A stretch of 64,000 nt of DNA from Giardia muris (taxonomy: Eukaryota; Fornicata; Diplomonadida; Hexamitidae): NCBI GenBank assembly GCA_006247105.1, contig CM016925.1, forward strand, positions 1,612,001 to 1,676,000. Reading direction: 5' to 3'. Numbering within the stretch: the stretch's first letter is position 1; each line of letters opens with the position of its first letter. A program made the position numbers and the translations under genes. Shown here one piece after another: positions 46,492 to 55,686 of this stretch. The notes under the pieces are model-generated. The model saw only the letters and a list, made by a program, of their open reading frames with translations. It was not told the DNA's origin and did no database searches.

Positions 46492-47121
46492 TCAAACCCC
46501 AGGCAATTGAGCTGGACTTGGATCAAGAGGTGCTGGGACATAGTTAATCATCTCTTTATCAATGCCAGTTGCAGTTACAAACTTAACGACGAACTTAGTC
46601 GGCTGTAGAAGAAAACGACGACCCAAGGCATTGATGCAATGCTTGATAAGATCTTTGGCATCTGCACGAGTCATGTCTGGTCTCCAATATTCAGAAAGGA
46701 CGGAAAGGAGGAAATACATGGAATAGTTCTGTACACAGTAGTTATCCTCACCCATCGTACCAAGGTAATCGATGTAGTACAGCTGAGGGGTTCCAGACGT
46801 ATCGACACCTCCCGTGATGACATTGACGTGATATGGATGTCGACGAATAGCAGTAGCTAGCTCCGTGCGGATGAAGTTCGCAGTCCCTTTGACGGATCCG
46901 ACGGCACCCTGACGCAATTCTAAGAGCTTAAGTGAACGATTGATGTACTCTGCGAACTGCATGACATCACCATCATCTCCAGTTACAATCATCGCCTGAG
47001 TCTTGTTCAGCTCGACAACCCGATCTGCAGACTCCTTCAGGACGAGGATGCTATGCTTAGCTACGGCATCGGCCACGAGGCAGACGTAATCCCCACCCTT
47101 AAAGGCGAAGACGGAATCCAT
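46492..47121 (-). CDS. PSMB2: 20S proteasome subunit beta-4 (PSMB2/Pre1 type), 209 aa
   Basis: Non-catalytic beta subunit of the 20S core. Similarity to human PSMB2 runs end to end: FKGGDYVCLVADAVAKHSIL, DGDVMQFAEYINRSLKLLEL, RRHPYHVNVITGGVD, LYYIDYLGTMG and the final KFVVKFVTATGI. There is no propeptide or N-terminal active Thr, as expected for beta-4. Length is 209 against 201 in human. The ATG at 47121 follows ctccttaa. The 3' end is 63 nt from the next start on the same strand. Confidence 0.95.
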   Translation of the reverse strand: MDSVFAFKGGDYVCLVADAVAKHSILVLKESADRVVELNKTQAMIVTGDDGDVMQFAEYINRSLKLLELRQGAVGSVKGTANFIRTELATAIRRHPYHVNVITGGVDTSGTPQLYYIDYLGTMGEDNYCVQNYSMYFLLSVLSEYWRPDMTRADAKDLIKHCINALGRRFLLQPTKFVVKFVTATGIDKEMINYVPAPLDPSPAQLPGV

Positions 47122-47158
47122 TTAAGGAGAGAAGAGATCAAAGAGAGAACAAAGGCCG

Positions 47159-47164
47159 TTCACT
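47159..47164 (-). terminator. AGTGAA polyadenylation-like signal overlapping the eS27 stop
   Basis: On the minus strand the last codon and stop of the eS27 gene read AAG TGA A, so AGTGAA, a form of the Giardia AGTRAA signal, contains the stop codon. Function inferred from the known Giardia signal. Confidence 0.5.
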
Positions 47165-47405
47165 TCACGCGGAACTTCTCGACGGCCGACGTGTGCTTGC
47201 ACTTCCCGCCCGTCGGAATGGAGATCTGGGTCGTACAGCCTGTGCAGAAGACTGGGGTGTTGGCATGGGAGTAGAGGATCGTGATCTCCCCACAGTTCGC
47301 GCACTTGACCTCGACGAAGTACGCGTTCGGGCTCTTGACGAGGCGCTTCAGCTTGTGCTTCTGGAGCTCACGGACGGGGTCGGGATACAAAAGGTCCACG
47401 TTCAT
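47160..47405 (-). CDS. RPS27: 40S ribosomal protein eS27, 81 aa
   Basis: Small-subunit ribosomal protein with one zinc ribbon: Cys35, Cys38, Cys54 and Cys57. It begins MNVDLLYPDPVRELQKHKLK followed by RLVKSPNAYFVEVKCANC, aligned without gaps to human RPS27 ([27 protein letters not shown]). Length 81 against 84. The frame is open far upstream to 47651, but that part is antisense to PP2A-A or within a hairpin-rich spacer. The ATG at 47405 matches the family start, although its context (gagggATG) lacks the A-run usual here. Confidence 0.93.
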   Translation of the reverse strand: MNVDLLYPDPVRELQKHKLKRLVKSPNAYFVEVKCANCGEITILYSHANTPVFCTGCTTQISIPTGGKCKHTSAVEKFRVK

Positions 47406-47428
47406 CCCTCGGCGCTTTTCCCCCAGCC

Positions 47429-47504
47429 CCAAATCGAATTCAATTTGGCTCTCCCCGGAGAGCGGGCCTTTTTGGCCTTCGCCAAAGAGACCGTATGTAC
47501 GGTC
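47429..47504. other. Cluster of four adjacent perfect hairpins in the eS27/PP2A-A spacer
   Basis: Back-to-back inverted repeats: CCAAAT/ATTTGG (47429-47448), GCTCTC/GAGAGC with a CCCG loop (47448-47463), GGCC/GGCC with a T5 loop (47465-47477) and GACCGT/ACGGTC with an ATGT loop (47489-47504). They lie between the divergent starts at 47405 and 47551. Could be a structured ncRNA, a 5'-leader element of either gene, or chance; nothing in the sequence decides. Confidence 0.4.
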
Positions 47505-47550
47505 CCCCAGTCCGAAAGCATCAGGAATGGAGATGCCGATAACATGAAAA

Positions 47551-49494
47551 ATGACTGAACCGTTGGGATTCGATCCGATTGCCTTCTTCGCGACCGAGCT
47601 GGCGGTCCTGAACCTGGACGTCCGCGTCGCCGCCATGCAGAACGTCGTCATCCTGGCTCACGCCATTGGGCCCGACGAGACCCGCACCCGTCTCTTGCCC
47701 TACTTGGCTAGTAGCATCTCCGACGCGTCCGAGGAGGTCCTGGTCGCCCTGGCTAAACGTCTCGCAGAGATAGTCCGGATTTCGATCCCTCCGGATGGGA
47801 CGCTTGATAGAGATACGCTTCAGCTCTTCATCAATTGTATCACGGAATTGTCCTCATTTTCATCTCCCTACATCTATAATGCCCTCGAGATCTCGATGCA
47901 ACACTTCCTGACGTTCTACAAGGGCGCTCACATCCTTCAGCTGATCGAACACGTCCTTGGGGTATTGGGTGCTTCACAGTTTGGTTCTCAACGCCTCTTT
48001 GCGGTTAGAGTTGTCCCTTATCTCTATGAGTATGTTGAGAGTAATCCACATCTAGGAAAAGATGTCACGGGTTCCGTCCTAACCCTCCTCTCGACGTATT
48101 TGTCAGGGACTCTTAGTGATCTTGATGCCTCTGTAAGATGTACCCTTGCAGCTACTCTTGGGATCTTCATCAACCAGACGTATAAGCTGAAGCGGTTTGA
48201 TAGGTATGCCCGAAAGTTATCCTTCCTGGCCCACATCTATACCAAGTTGACTACTGACTTCACTGACCCCGTACGGATCGCAAACGTTCGTAACGGGCTT
48301 GATCTATTACGGCTGACAGTCTTTGCTCGCGAGTCTCCAGGGGCAGATGCTAACGGTCAAACGAAAGAGATAAAGGAGGTTCTTCCATGCGTCATCAAGT
48401 CCTTGTCACGTGGGACCTCTGACAGGCATTGGAAGGTTCGTCGTCAAACCGCAGAGGTGATGCCTCTCTTCTTCCAGCACATTCACAAGAAGCTTGATAC
48501 TAATGATTGCGCCGTTATGTTCAAGATCCTTAGTGATGACCCGGAGCCTGAGAACCGTGCCTTCACCTTGACACAGGCCCACAAGATCGTTCCATACCTT
48601 AGTACTGAGGTCATTCTTGACGTCTTTATGCCAGCACTCATGCAGCGCTCCCAAGACTCGGCGCAAGCGGTACGCTATAGTCTGGCAAGTGAGTGTCTTT
48701 ATGAGCTCTCGAAGTGCTTCTCAGGGAAGTGGGGAACGAAGACGGACCAGCAGAAGATATTCACGGACCTTCGCTCAATAGCCTTGAACTACATTAATGA
48801 CCCCTCCGTTGACGTACAATGCGCGACAATCACGGCTCTGGTGGACCTCTACTTGATGGTCGGTTTATACCCTCTCATGCGCGACACGGCTTGCGAGATC
48901 ATCCATGGCGCCCTCGAGAATAACTCTCTGCTTTGGCGCACTCGTCTCTCCCTCATCACCGCCCTTCGGAAGGCGGTCGCACAGAAGAACGACGAGCTAC
49001 TTCCGTTCTTACGGAAGAACGCCGTCCCCTGGCTGGTGGGAAAGGAGGATACCGTCCGGGATGCCGCCCTTAGTCTCATCGAGCTGATGGTCGAGAATTA
49101 CGGCCCGTCCGTCTTTGCAGACTACATTGGCCGGGATTTGCTCGCACTCTTCCAGAACGGAGACTGTGATTACTTGACGGAGATTAACATCATCAAGTGT
49201 GTCATTCACGTCATTCGTCCATTAGCCTCGTATAGCGGGTCCTTCAACTACCGCCCACTCCTTGAGATGCTTAATAGGCTCTCCACGAACGAATCCGCTA
49301 TCGTTCGTACGATCATTTGCACAGAGCTGACAGGGCTTTGTAATAGCTGTGATGAACAGGATGTCGTCCTCCCAAAGGTCTGTCTCGAAGGCTTCTTGGC
49401 TCTCTTGGGGCGTCTTCAGGACGACAGCGATCGAAAGGTCTCCGAGCTCGCCCACGTTGCCTACTTCGCGACAAGTAAGCTTGCGAAGCGTTAG
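47551..49494 (+). CDS. PPP2R1A: PP2A scaffold subunit A (PR65), HEAT-repeat protein, 647 aa
   Basis: Scaffold that joins the PP2A catalytic subunit to its regulatory B subunits. HEAT repeats fill the protein: LNLDVRVAAMQNVVILAHAI then RTRLLPYLASSISDASEEVL match the first repeats of PR65 (LRLNSIKKLSTIALALGxERTRxELLPFLxxxI), and later ones include DRHWKVRRQTAEVMPLF and KEDTVRDAALSLIELM. About 60 residues longer than the 589 aa of human PR65. The ATG at 47551 follows acatgaaaa. An AGTAAA signal lies 3 nt after the stop. Confidence 0.93.
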   Translation: MTEPLGFDPIAFFATELAVLNLDVRVAAMQNVVILAHAIGPDETRTRLLPYLASSISDASEEVLVALAKRLAEIVRISIPPDGTLDRDTLQLFINCITELSSFSSPYIYNALEISMQHFLTFYKGAHILQLIEHVLGVLGASQFGSQRLFAVRVVPYLYEYVESNPHLGKDVTGSVLTLLSTYLSGTLSDLDASVRCTLAATLGIFINQTYKLKRFDRYARKLSFLAHIYTKLTTDFTDPVRIANVRNGLDLLRLTVFARESPGADANGQTKEIKEVLPCVIKSLSRGTSDRHWKVRRQTAEVMPLFFQHIHKKLDTNDCAVMFKILSDDPEPENRAFTLTQAHKIVPYLSTEVILDVFMPALMQRSQDSAQAVRYSLASECLYELSKCFSGKWGTKTDQQKIFTDLRSIALNYINDPSVDVQCATITALVDLYLMVGLYPLMRDTACEIIHGALENNSLLWRTRLSLITALRKAVAQKNDELLPFLRKNAVPWLVGKEDTVRDAALSLIELMVENYGPSVFADYIGRDLLALFQNGDCDYLTEINIIKCVIHVIRPLASYSGSFNYRPLLEMLNRLSTNESAIVRTIICTELTGLCNSCDEQDVVLPKVCLEGFLALLGRLQDDSDRKVSELAHVAYFATSKLAKR

Positions 49495-49496
49495 GT

Positions 49497-49502
49497 AGTA
49501 AA
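49497..49502 (+). terminator. AGTAAA polyadenylation-like signal after PP2A-A
   Basis: AGTAAA begins 3 nt after the TAG stop (49492-49494), the position and sequence expected of the Giardia AGTRAA poly(A) signal. Confidence 0.6.
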
Positions 49503-49552
49503 CTGATCGATTCACCTTTCTTTGACCTGGGTTTGGTCTTCCACTACAAGTC

Positions 49553-49577
49553 CTGATCATAAGATCAGAGTAGTTTT
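49553..49577 (+). other. Perfect hairpin followed by a T5 run in a 3'-3' spacer
   Basis: CTGATC-ataa-GATCAG at 49553-49568, extendable with an outer CTAC/GTAG pair, is followed by a run of five T at 49573-49577. It lies in the 207-bp gap between the PP2A-A stop and the stop of the convergent Sfi1-like gene. It could be the end of a small pol III transcript or a 3'-end structure; no internal A/B box was found. Confidence 0.35.
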
Positions 49578-49701
49578 TCCCAATAGATCCCCTCTAGAAT
49601 GCAGGTACGACGCCAGTACCAAGTCGGTGTCCACTGACTCACCAATTAAATACCCTGCTATCCAGCCTCCCCTCTATCTCCACCTCTGCCTTTTCGGGAC
49701 T

Positions 49702-52700
49702 TTAGTCCATCTGCTCACTGTCGCTCAAGAAGATCGCATCGATCCGGGCCATCGCGCAGAGGAGGAAGAAGCACTTCCTCAGAAGCGCCATACGCCAGTG
49801 CCGCTCGGCTTTGCACTCGCGACTCCGAACAATGGAATTCTCGCGCGCCAACGTCGCCCAGCGCCGAAGAGCACGGATGATCCGCGCCCGCGTATATCTA
49901 TCGCACCTCTTTTCTAGCCTAAGCGCATCTTGCCATGCCCGAAGCACCCGAAACAGGAGCGATAACTCCTGAAGTGCTTTGAACCGCTCTCGTATCTCCC
50001 TGGTTTGACGTGCTAGATCAGAAAGCTCGAGGAAAGTTAGCCGACACAAGGTATCTTCATGTTTTCTTTGAAGGCCATCAATTGCCCTTGAGATGCGACG
50101 GTAATATAGGAACCAACAGCGTAAGTGCAGACGCATGGTGAGGCGATTTGCTGTGTCAATGCCTTGCATGGTTCGCTCACGGTATTGCTCGTGCCAGGTC
50201 TCGAAGGCCAATCTACACAAGCGCATGCTGGAAGTGGTTGTGATACTCCTCAATCCTGCAGACCGTCTTCGAACCAGTCCTCGTAGTACAAAGAGTGCAA
50301 GAGAACCTCTCAGTGCCCTTTCTCGTCTCTCCTCCTCGTGTAGACGGCGTAACGTCTCCTCTCGCCAAAGCTGCACGATCCTACGCTGTGACTCGCGGTC
50401 CCTTCCGAATCTTATGGCGGATAGGACACGGGCTCTGTTATGTAACCAGGAAGCGCGCTGGATAGTCCGGAAGACGAGCTCTCTACGGCCAGCAGCTAAA
50501 TTCTCCACGAATAGGCGTCTACGCCGAGCCATCATACGTGTGTGTTTGACAAGCGCGAACAATGCCAGCCGCATCCTTAGCCTGGTTACTCGTTCCTGCT
50601 CCTCTAGCTCTTCACGATTGAGGGCTTCTCGCCACCATCGAAAGCTGGCTGTTATGAGAGTGCGTTCTGCATATCGGGTAGCCGCAATAAGCCTATTCCT
50701 ACCTAATTCAAGGGCACAAACCCAAGACCGAAGGGCTGAACGGCAGTAGAAAGCCGTTATGGTGATACGGGCACCTTCACGTTCCTGTAAAAATTGCTCC
50801 CGCCAGGCTCGAAAGGTATCCATGCGCATCCTTCCATTATGAACGAGGGTGAAGCCCCGTAGACGGAACTGAAGGAGCAATTCTCGCCACGTCGCGCGTA
50901 ACAGATATGCATTTGAGATGACTGAACTGTATCGGTGGAGGGTGAGACAAAACCTTCGCCATTGCCCGAAGGTCCGACGTTGTGTCTCTAGATTCCAAGC
51001 ATCGACGAGTGCACATTCGAGTCGCACGAGTCGAGAGATGCTTGCAGCCTCTCGCCACTGTTCAAGAGCGTTGTGAAGACAAGCCCGTGAGAAAATTTCC
51101 GCTGCCTTGTTGCGTCTTTCCACTACGAGCATGGTAAAGCGGTACCAGTGCCTAAAAGCTTCACCTAGGGCGTCCGTGCCCTTAGAAGCCAGTTTCTGGG
51201 CAAAGGCTGCATGCGCTTGCCGTCGAGCATATAGGGCGGCGATACCTCCACGCGTCCCCAAATCGAGGTAATCCCCAATGATACCCTGAATCGCGAGGAT
51301 GTTGCTAGTGCCTCCAGTCTCGGAGGCAGTTGCAAGACGTGAGCGAATGAGGTCACAAATGGTATCCAGACTCTCCCCGCTCTGCATCAATGCAACGACC
51401 TCGTCGTGAAGTGCAGGATCGCATTTAAGTAGAGGCAGCACGACCGAGAGGGTGTTCCGCGCGAAGAAGGTCTTACGCCATGCCTGGAAGGCCCGTCGTT
51501 GCAGTCCGTCATAGACCTGCCGCCTAAGTACCTTTCCTATGTGTCGGTGACGATAGGCTATTCTAAGTGCACGTAGAGAACGTTGAAAGAGGCGCCGTCG
51601 AACCGTCTCTTGTACCAAGCGGCCCCTCCGAGTTATTATTAAGACGTGTCGTAACTGTGCCAAGACCTGCTTTGCTACCATCAGTTCCCGCCGTCTACGA
51701 AGGGCGGCAGCCGCAGCGGTACAACGACGGTCTTCCGCGGTGCAGATCAACCAGCGCCGTAAACAATGCTTCAAGATTCGACGCCGGGCTTCAGGAGAAA
51801 CCTGGTCGTACAAGGCCGCAGGGTCAACGTCTCGAAGGTACTTTAATGGCCTGTCATCGCGACGATAATAATCGGAGAGGCCGACAATCCTCGTGATCCG
51901 CATCAGGGTCTCGCACTTAGCTCGATCCGCAGCTGGGATGGCATCTGCCATGGCACTCAGCGCCAAGAGGGCGAGTGCCCCGTAGGTCGGCCTTGGCTTC
52001 CCTTCAACGGCTTTGATGAAGTATGAGCCACGACAGTCATAAGGCGTATCGAGCGCACACCCATACCTGTGGATGTGCAGCTCTTCACGCCAGGTGCGGA
52101 ACGCGATGTGAAGGCACGCCCAAGAGGTCTTTGCGCGGAGAACATTGTAAAGCCGTCGAAGCAGAAGTGCATACCTCCAGTCGATTAGGACACGAACCCG
52201 ACGACGGTTCTCAAGAATCTCCTTGAAGGCATCTCCGAGGGAGTGCGTATAGTTGAGCTTCTGTTGGATACTTACCAGGGCTGTGGCCTGTAACGCTGAG
52301 TCCTCAAAGTAATTGCTTTGTCGGACCGCGGAACGTAATAGGAGGGTACGCGTCCGCCATTCAGCAAACGCCCTACGCAAGAGAAGACGGGTCGCATTGC
52401 GATAGAGCTCCATCCCGAGGCCTTCGGCGGCTGCCGCCTCCCGCCAGGCACTAAAAGCCGTGAACAATCGCATCCGTCGATCAATGCGAACCATCATCCT
52501 CTCTGACGTCTGTAGAGCTATGGCTTTCGCCTGTATCGCATGAAAAGCCCTCTGTAGAAGATACGAGGCGGCGACCCCAGAGGTCTGGAGCGCGTGGGGT
52601 CGTTGTTCTGGTGCGGACGGTAAATAATCTCGAGGCCTTGTCAGCCGTAACTGAAGGTCGTAGTATCGCAGCAGCAGGGCTCGTAAGCATCGCCGCCGCA

Positions 52701-53649
52701 CGTGCTGTCTGTGCCGTGTTGTGAGATACTCGTCTGCAAGGCGTCCCATCGCCTGGATTCTTCTGTACTTACCAATCATGACTCCCAGGACGGCCAAAAG
52801 GACGTCTTTAACGACATGCTCTCGAGAATGACGTGCGTGCTCCGGAACCACCTTCCCAGCCCGGAGACGTGCCAGAAGCGTACAGATCATGAGCTGGTTC
52901 TTATGCTTTTGCCGGACGAGTCTTCCTATCCTTCGAAGCGTGGCATATCGTCCTCGTAACGCGGAGAATACTCGACTCAGCTGCCACCGGACGTACTTGT
53001 CATATAGGAGGCAATAAAGGTAGCTAAGCCTGTTTTGCTGTGCAGCCCCGACAATGGCCTGGGCTTCTTTGGCGGCGTTCTGAAGAGTAGATTCATAGTG
53101 ATGAAGAAGACCCCCGAACGCCCTTTGCGTCAGGTTACTCTCATACCGTCCCGTTAAGGTATCGATCTGATCCAAGTGTGAGGATGGGGAACGTGCTCTT
53201 TGTGATGTGGCTTGGAAGTCCGATAAGGCCGGAGGGTCAAATAGCCCGGAACTACGCATGGGTACTTGGGTCTTCCTCTGTTTGCAGCATTGATGTAAGG
53301 CATAAAATGCTCGATTCTCCTTCCGGATTCGACTGAAGAGGGTGGCCAACCGCAATGGCAAATAGAGGGTGAGCGCTGTATCAAAGGCTTCCTGAGTACA
53401 TTGACCACGTTGATATGAGTCTGAGATGGCTTGAAGAACTCTCATGTAAAAGGAATCACGAGGTGCTATCGTGCAGGCACGCGCTGCCAGGACATGGGTA
53501 AGCGCGGTATTGAGTTGCGTCAGAGAACAGGAGTCGTACGAGCCTAGACGAGTGACGAAGATACAGACGTCCCGGAGTATCTGCCTGTCCACATCCACAG
53601 CGGCCCGTGCCCGAGCCGCGAGCGAGAGGCAGGGGCGGTCAGTCCTCAT
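49702..53649 (-). CDS. Sfi1-type centrin-binding repeat protein, 1315 aa
   Basis: Arg/Trp-rich helical protein with many repeats of the Sfi1 form AxxxWR, for example LFTAFSAWREAA, LRRAFAEWRTRT, LHIAFRTWREEL, QRRAFQAWRKTFF, LRSWVCALELG and LCRLAFETWHEQY, spaced about 30-60 residues across nearly the whole length. In yeast and animals each such repeat binds one centrin, forming contractile or spacer filaments at spindle poles, basal bodies and centriolar linkers. Giardia has eight basal bodies with centrin, so a similar role is likely (inference). The ATG at 53649 lies 68 nt from the divergent NEK start. Confidence 0.9.
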   Translation of the reverse strand: MRTDRPCLSLAARARAAVDVDRQILRDVCIFVTRLGSYDSCSLTQLNTALTHVLAARACTIAPRDSFYMRVLQAISDSYQRGQCTQEAFDTALTLYLPLRLATLFSRIRKENRAFYALHQCCKQRKTQVPMRSSGLFDPPALSDFQATSQRARSPSSHLDQIDTLTGRYESNLTQRAFGGLLHHYESTLQNAAKEAQAIVGAAQQNRLSYLYCLLYDKYVRWQLSRVFSALRGRYATLRRIGRLVRQKHKNQLMICTLLARLRAGKVVPEHARHSREHVVKDVLLAVLGVMIGKYRRIQAMGRLADEYLTTRHRQHVRRRCLRALLLRYYDLQLRLTRPRDYLPSAPEQRPHALQTSGVAASYLLQRAFHAIQAKAIALQTSERMMVRIDRRMRLFTAFSAWREAAAAEGLGMELYRNATRLLLRRAFAEWRTRTLLLRSAVRQSNYFEDSALQATALVSIQQKLNYTHSLGDAFKEILENRRRVRVLIDWRYALLLRRLYNVLRAKTSWACLHIAFRTWREELHIHRYGCALDTPYDCRGSYFIKAVEGKPRPTYGALALLALSAMADAIPAADRAKCETLMRITRIVGLSDYYRRDDRPLKYLRDVDPAALYDQVSPEARRRILKHCLRRWLICTAEDRRCTAAAAALRRRRELMVAKQVLAQLRHVLIITRRGRLVQETVRRRLFQRSLRALRIAYRHRHIGKVLRRQVYDGLQRRAFQAWRKTFFARNTLSVVLPLLKCDPALHDEVVALMQSGESLDTICDLIRSRLATASETGGTSNILAIQGIIGDYLDLGTRGGIAALYARRQAHAAFAQKLASKGTDALGEAFRHWYRFTMLVVERRNKAAEIFSRACLHNALEQWREAASISRLVRLECALVDAWNLETQRRTFGQWRRFCLTLHRYSSVISNAYLLRATWRELLLQFRLRGFTLVHNGRMRMDTFRAWREQFLQEREGARITITAFYCRSALRSWVCALELGRNRLIAATRYAERTLITASFRWWREALNREELEEQERVTRLRMRLALFALVKHTRMMARRRRLFVENLAAGRRELVFRTIQRASWLHNRARVLSAIRFGRDRESQRRIVQLWREETLRRLHEEERRERALRGSLALFVLRGLVRRRSAGLRSITTTSSMRLCRLAFETWHEQYRERTMQGIDTANRLTMRLHLRCWFLYYRRISRAIDGLQRKHEDTLCRLTFLELSDLARQTREIRERFKALQELSLLFRVLRAWQDALRLEKRCDRYTRARIIRALRRWATLARENSIVRSRECKAERHWRMALLRKCFFLLCAMARIDAIFLSDSEQMD

Positions 53650-53717
53650 CGTTCTGTCGTATGCGGCTCGCCGAGCAGATATGAATTTGGCAAAATTCGA
53701 AATTCACAGTAAAAAAG
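53650..53717. promoter_or_regulatory. 68-nt divergent promoter between Sfi1-like and NEK genes
   Basis: Contains the AT-rich stretch gaatttggcaaaattcgaaattcacagtaaaaaag close to the NEK start, including two aaattc/gaattt inverted elements, and a GC-richer part near the Sfi1-like start. It probably serves both genes. Confidence 0.45.
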
Positions 53718-54878
53718 ATGGCGGCAGCCGGAGTACGTGGAGGCGCTGGCGGCAACTATGGGGGGAAGCCCAGCAGCGCTGGCAAGGACGTCAAGGACGT
53801 GCGACAGCAGTACATCTTTCTGAACATCATCGGCAGCGGATCCTTTGGAAAGGTCCATAAGGTCCAGTCTCGCTCCAACGGGAAGGTCTACGCGTGCAAG
53901 GAGATTGACTACGCGAAGATGAGCGAGAAGGAGAAGAAGCTCCTCGTCCACGAGGTTAACACGCTGAAGGAGCTGCACCACGAGAACATCGTTTCCTACA
54001 TAGACCGTTTTGTCGAGCGTGAGAACGCAAAGATGTTCATCATCATGGAGTACTGCGAGAACGGCGACCTGGCGAGGTACATCAAGCGCCACAAGACGGA
54101 CCGACGCTACATCGCAGAGGAGAAGATCTGGTCCGTCTTCGTCCAGCTCCTCCACGCCCTCAATTACTGTCACAGCCTTCACCAGCACGATGACACGGGC
54201 TCACACAAGGTCATCCACCGTGACATCAAACCAGGGAATGTCTTTCTGACGCGAGACGGGTCCATCAAGCTGGGCGACTTTGGACTTTGTAGGTCTTTGG
54301 GGGAGCTTTCCCAAGCGAAGACTAACGTCGGGACACCGCTCTACATGGCGATCGAGGTCCTGCAGAAGCAGTCGTACACCGAGAAAGCCGACATCTGGTC
54401 TCTCGGGTGTGTAATATATGAGCTGTGCGCCCTTCAGCCGCCGTTCGTCGCCTCGAACATGGACTCGTTGAAGGCGAAGGTGAAGCAGGGGGCGCGCCCG
54501 GCCATCCCCGCGCATTACAGCAGTGACCTCTCCATCGTCATTGACTCGATGCTCAACGCGAACGCCGTCGCACGCCCCTCTGCGGAGGAGCTGCTGAACC
54601 ACAGGAAGATCATCGAGATGAGCGAACGCATGAAGTCGGCGGGGATGACTGGTGCGACGCACCATGGGAGTGCTCCGCCCCAGCGTAACGAGGCGTTAGT
54701 GGCGTTGAAGACGGATGCCGCGAACATTGGGAACCCGGTCGACATGGCTCAGAGAGAGAGGGAACTGAAGGAGTGGGAGGAGCGACTGCAACAACGCGAG
54801 CAGCTCCTCAAGGTCCGTGAGGAGCAGTTGGGCCATGGGAAGGGCGGGGAGGCCAAGAGCAACAAGTATTACAAGTAG
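53718..54878 (+). CDS. NEK-family protein kinase, 386 aa
   Basis: NIMA-related Ser/Thr kinase with a complete catalytic core: Gly loop GSGSFG (39-44), Lys61 in YACKEID, HRDIKPGN with Asp169, DFG with Asp187, and GTPLYMAIE at 205-213, where Ile replaces the Pro of APE. It should be active. The Gly/Ala-rich N-terminus and the C-terminal charged coiled coil (about residues 340-372, RERELKEWEERLQQREQLLK) resemble NEK2, which acts at spindle poles. NEKs are hugely expanded in Giardia, many of them inactive; this one belongs to the intact core set. The ATG at 53718 follows cagtaaaaaag. Confidence 0.95.
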   Translation: MAAAGVRGGAGGNYGGKPSSAGKDVKDVRQQYIFLNIIGSGSFGKVHKVQSRSNGKVYACKEIDYAKMSEKEKKLLVHEVNTLKELHHENIVSYIDRFVERENAKMFIIMEYCENGDLARYIKRHKTDRRYIAEEKIWSVFVQLLHALNYCHSLHQHDDTGSHKVIHRDIKPGNVFLTRDGSIKLGDFGLCRSLGELSQAKTNVGTPLYMAIEVLQKQSYTEKADIWSLGCVIYELCALQPPFVASNMDSLKAKVKQGARPAIPAHYSSDLSIVIDSMLNANAVARPSAEELLNHRKIIEMSERMKSAGMTGATHHGSAPPQRNEALVALKTDAANIGNPVDMAQRERELKEWEERLQQREQLLKVREEQLGHGKGGEAKSNKYYK

Positions 54879-54945
54879 AGGACAGAGCAGAGACGGTGCA
54901 CGTAAACGCGGTTCTTTACACCACACTTTTCTTGGGTTTGGGAGC

Positions 54946-55686
54946 TCAGAGGTCAGAGACGGAGTCGTCGTCGTCGAGGTCCGATAACGCCTGCTCCGGG
55001 AAATCACCAACCTCAACCTTTGAGGGGCGTAGAAATAGGCCGTAGTTCTTCTCGGCGGTGAAGTAACGGATTCCACCATGAGACCCATCAGTATCTCCAG
55101 TAGGCTCATCGAGCTGAATACCAAGGATAGGACCAGGACCAAGAGAAGGGACTGAACCATTGAAGAGGATAGTTCCACGACGATTTCCTGGCAAAAGAAG
55201 ACGACACCTGGACCCAATAGAAATCTGCGTACTTAAATCGAGTTCATGCAGGATCTCTTGCTGACGTTGCCTACGTGCTTGAAGGACTTGTCGGCGGTAC
55301 TCAGGATCGTTCTTGAACTTCTCACGAAGGAAATGGCGAACGGTTCCTTCTAACTTATCATAAACATCATCACTCATGACATACTTCTCGATTGTTGAGA
55401 GGTCATTAAGGCCAACGTCCTTGGCGACTGACAATGGGTTCAAATCCTCCACGAACAACTCCATCCCGCTTTGCGCACCATAATCGGAAAGGCAGGAGCT
55501 ATCAGAACCCAATTGGACCTCATTCGACCCCGATAGAATTAATTTGAGTGCTTGATGTTGAGGCATGGTCCCAGTCATTCGATAGATGCTCTCCTTGGCG
55601 GCGGAAAGCGGGGCTTCCGACTCGAACTTGCACTCGAAGAAGCGCTGTTGTAGGAGAGAGTGCCGAACATGTAACGTGATGATCAT
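54946..55686 (-). CDS. TBCB: Tubulin-folding cofactor B, 246 aa
   Basis: Binds alpha-tubulin after the chaperonin and, with cofactor E, drives dimer assembly or disassembly. The N-terminus (about 1-85) is the ubiquitin-like domain; the middle is a coiled coil (about 100-150). The CAP-Gly domain is at about 165-230 (GNRRGTILFNGSVPSLG, GPILGIQLDEPTGDTDGSHG). The acidic end DLDDDDSVSDL stands where TBCB normally has DEI or a similar tail. Start: the ATG at 55686 (MIITLHVRHSLL) begins the ubiquitin-like fold; the frame extends to a TTG at 55728. Confidence 0.93.
   Translation of the reverse strand: MIITLHVRHSLLQQRFFECKFESEAPLSAAKESIYRMTGTMPQHQALKLILSGSNEVQLGSDSSCLSDYGAQSGMELFVEDLNPLSVAKDVGLNDLSTIEKYVMSDDVYDKLEGTVRHFLREKFKNDPEYRRQVLQARRQRQQEILHELDLSTQISIGSRCRLLLPGNRRGTILFNGSVPSLGPGPILGIQLDEPTGDTDGSHGGIRYFTAEKNYGLFLRPSKVEVGDFPEQALSDLDDDDSVSDL

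Noticed and set aside
47406..47651. 82-residue N-terminal extension of eS27
   Set aside because: The family starts at the codon at 47405; the extension is antisense to PP2A-A and covers the hairpin cluster. I considered a ubiquitin-like fusion, but no ubiquitin sequence is present.
50135..50749. 204-aa ORF on the plus strand
   Set aside because: It is antisense within the Sfi1-like gene and its product is a Ser/Arg/Leu-rich composition typical of reverse-frame reading; the repeats on the minus strand are clearly the coding sense.
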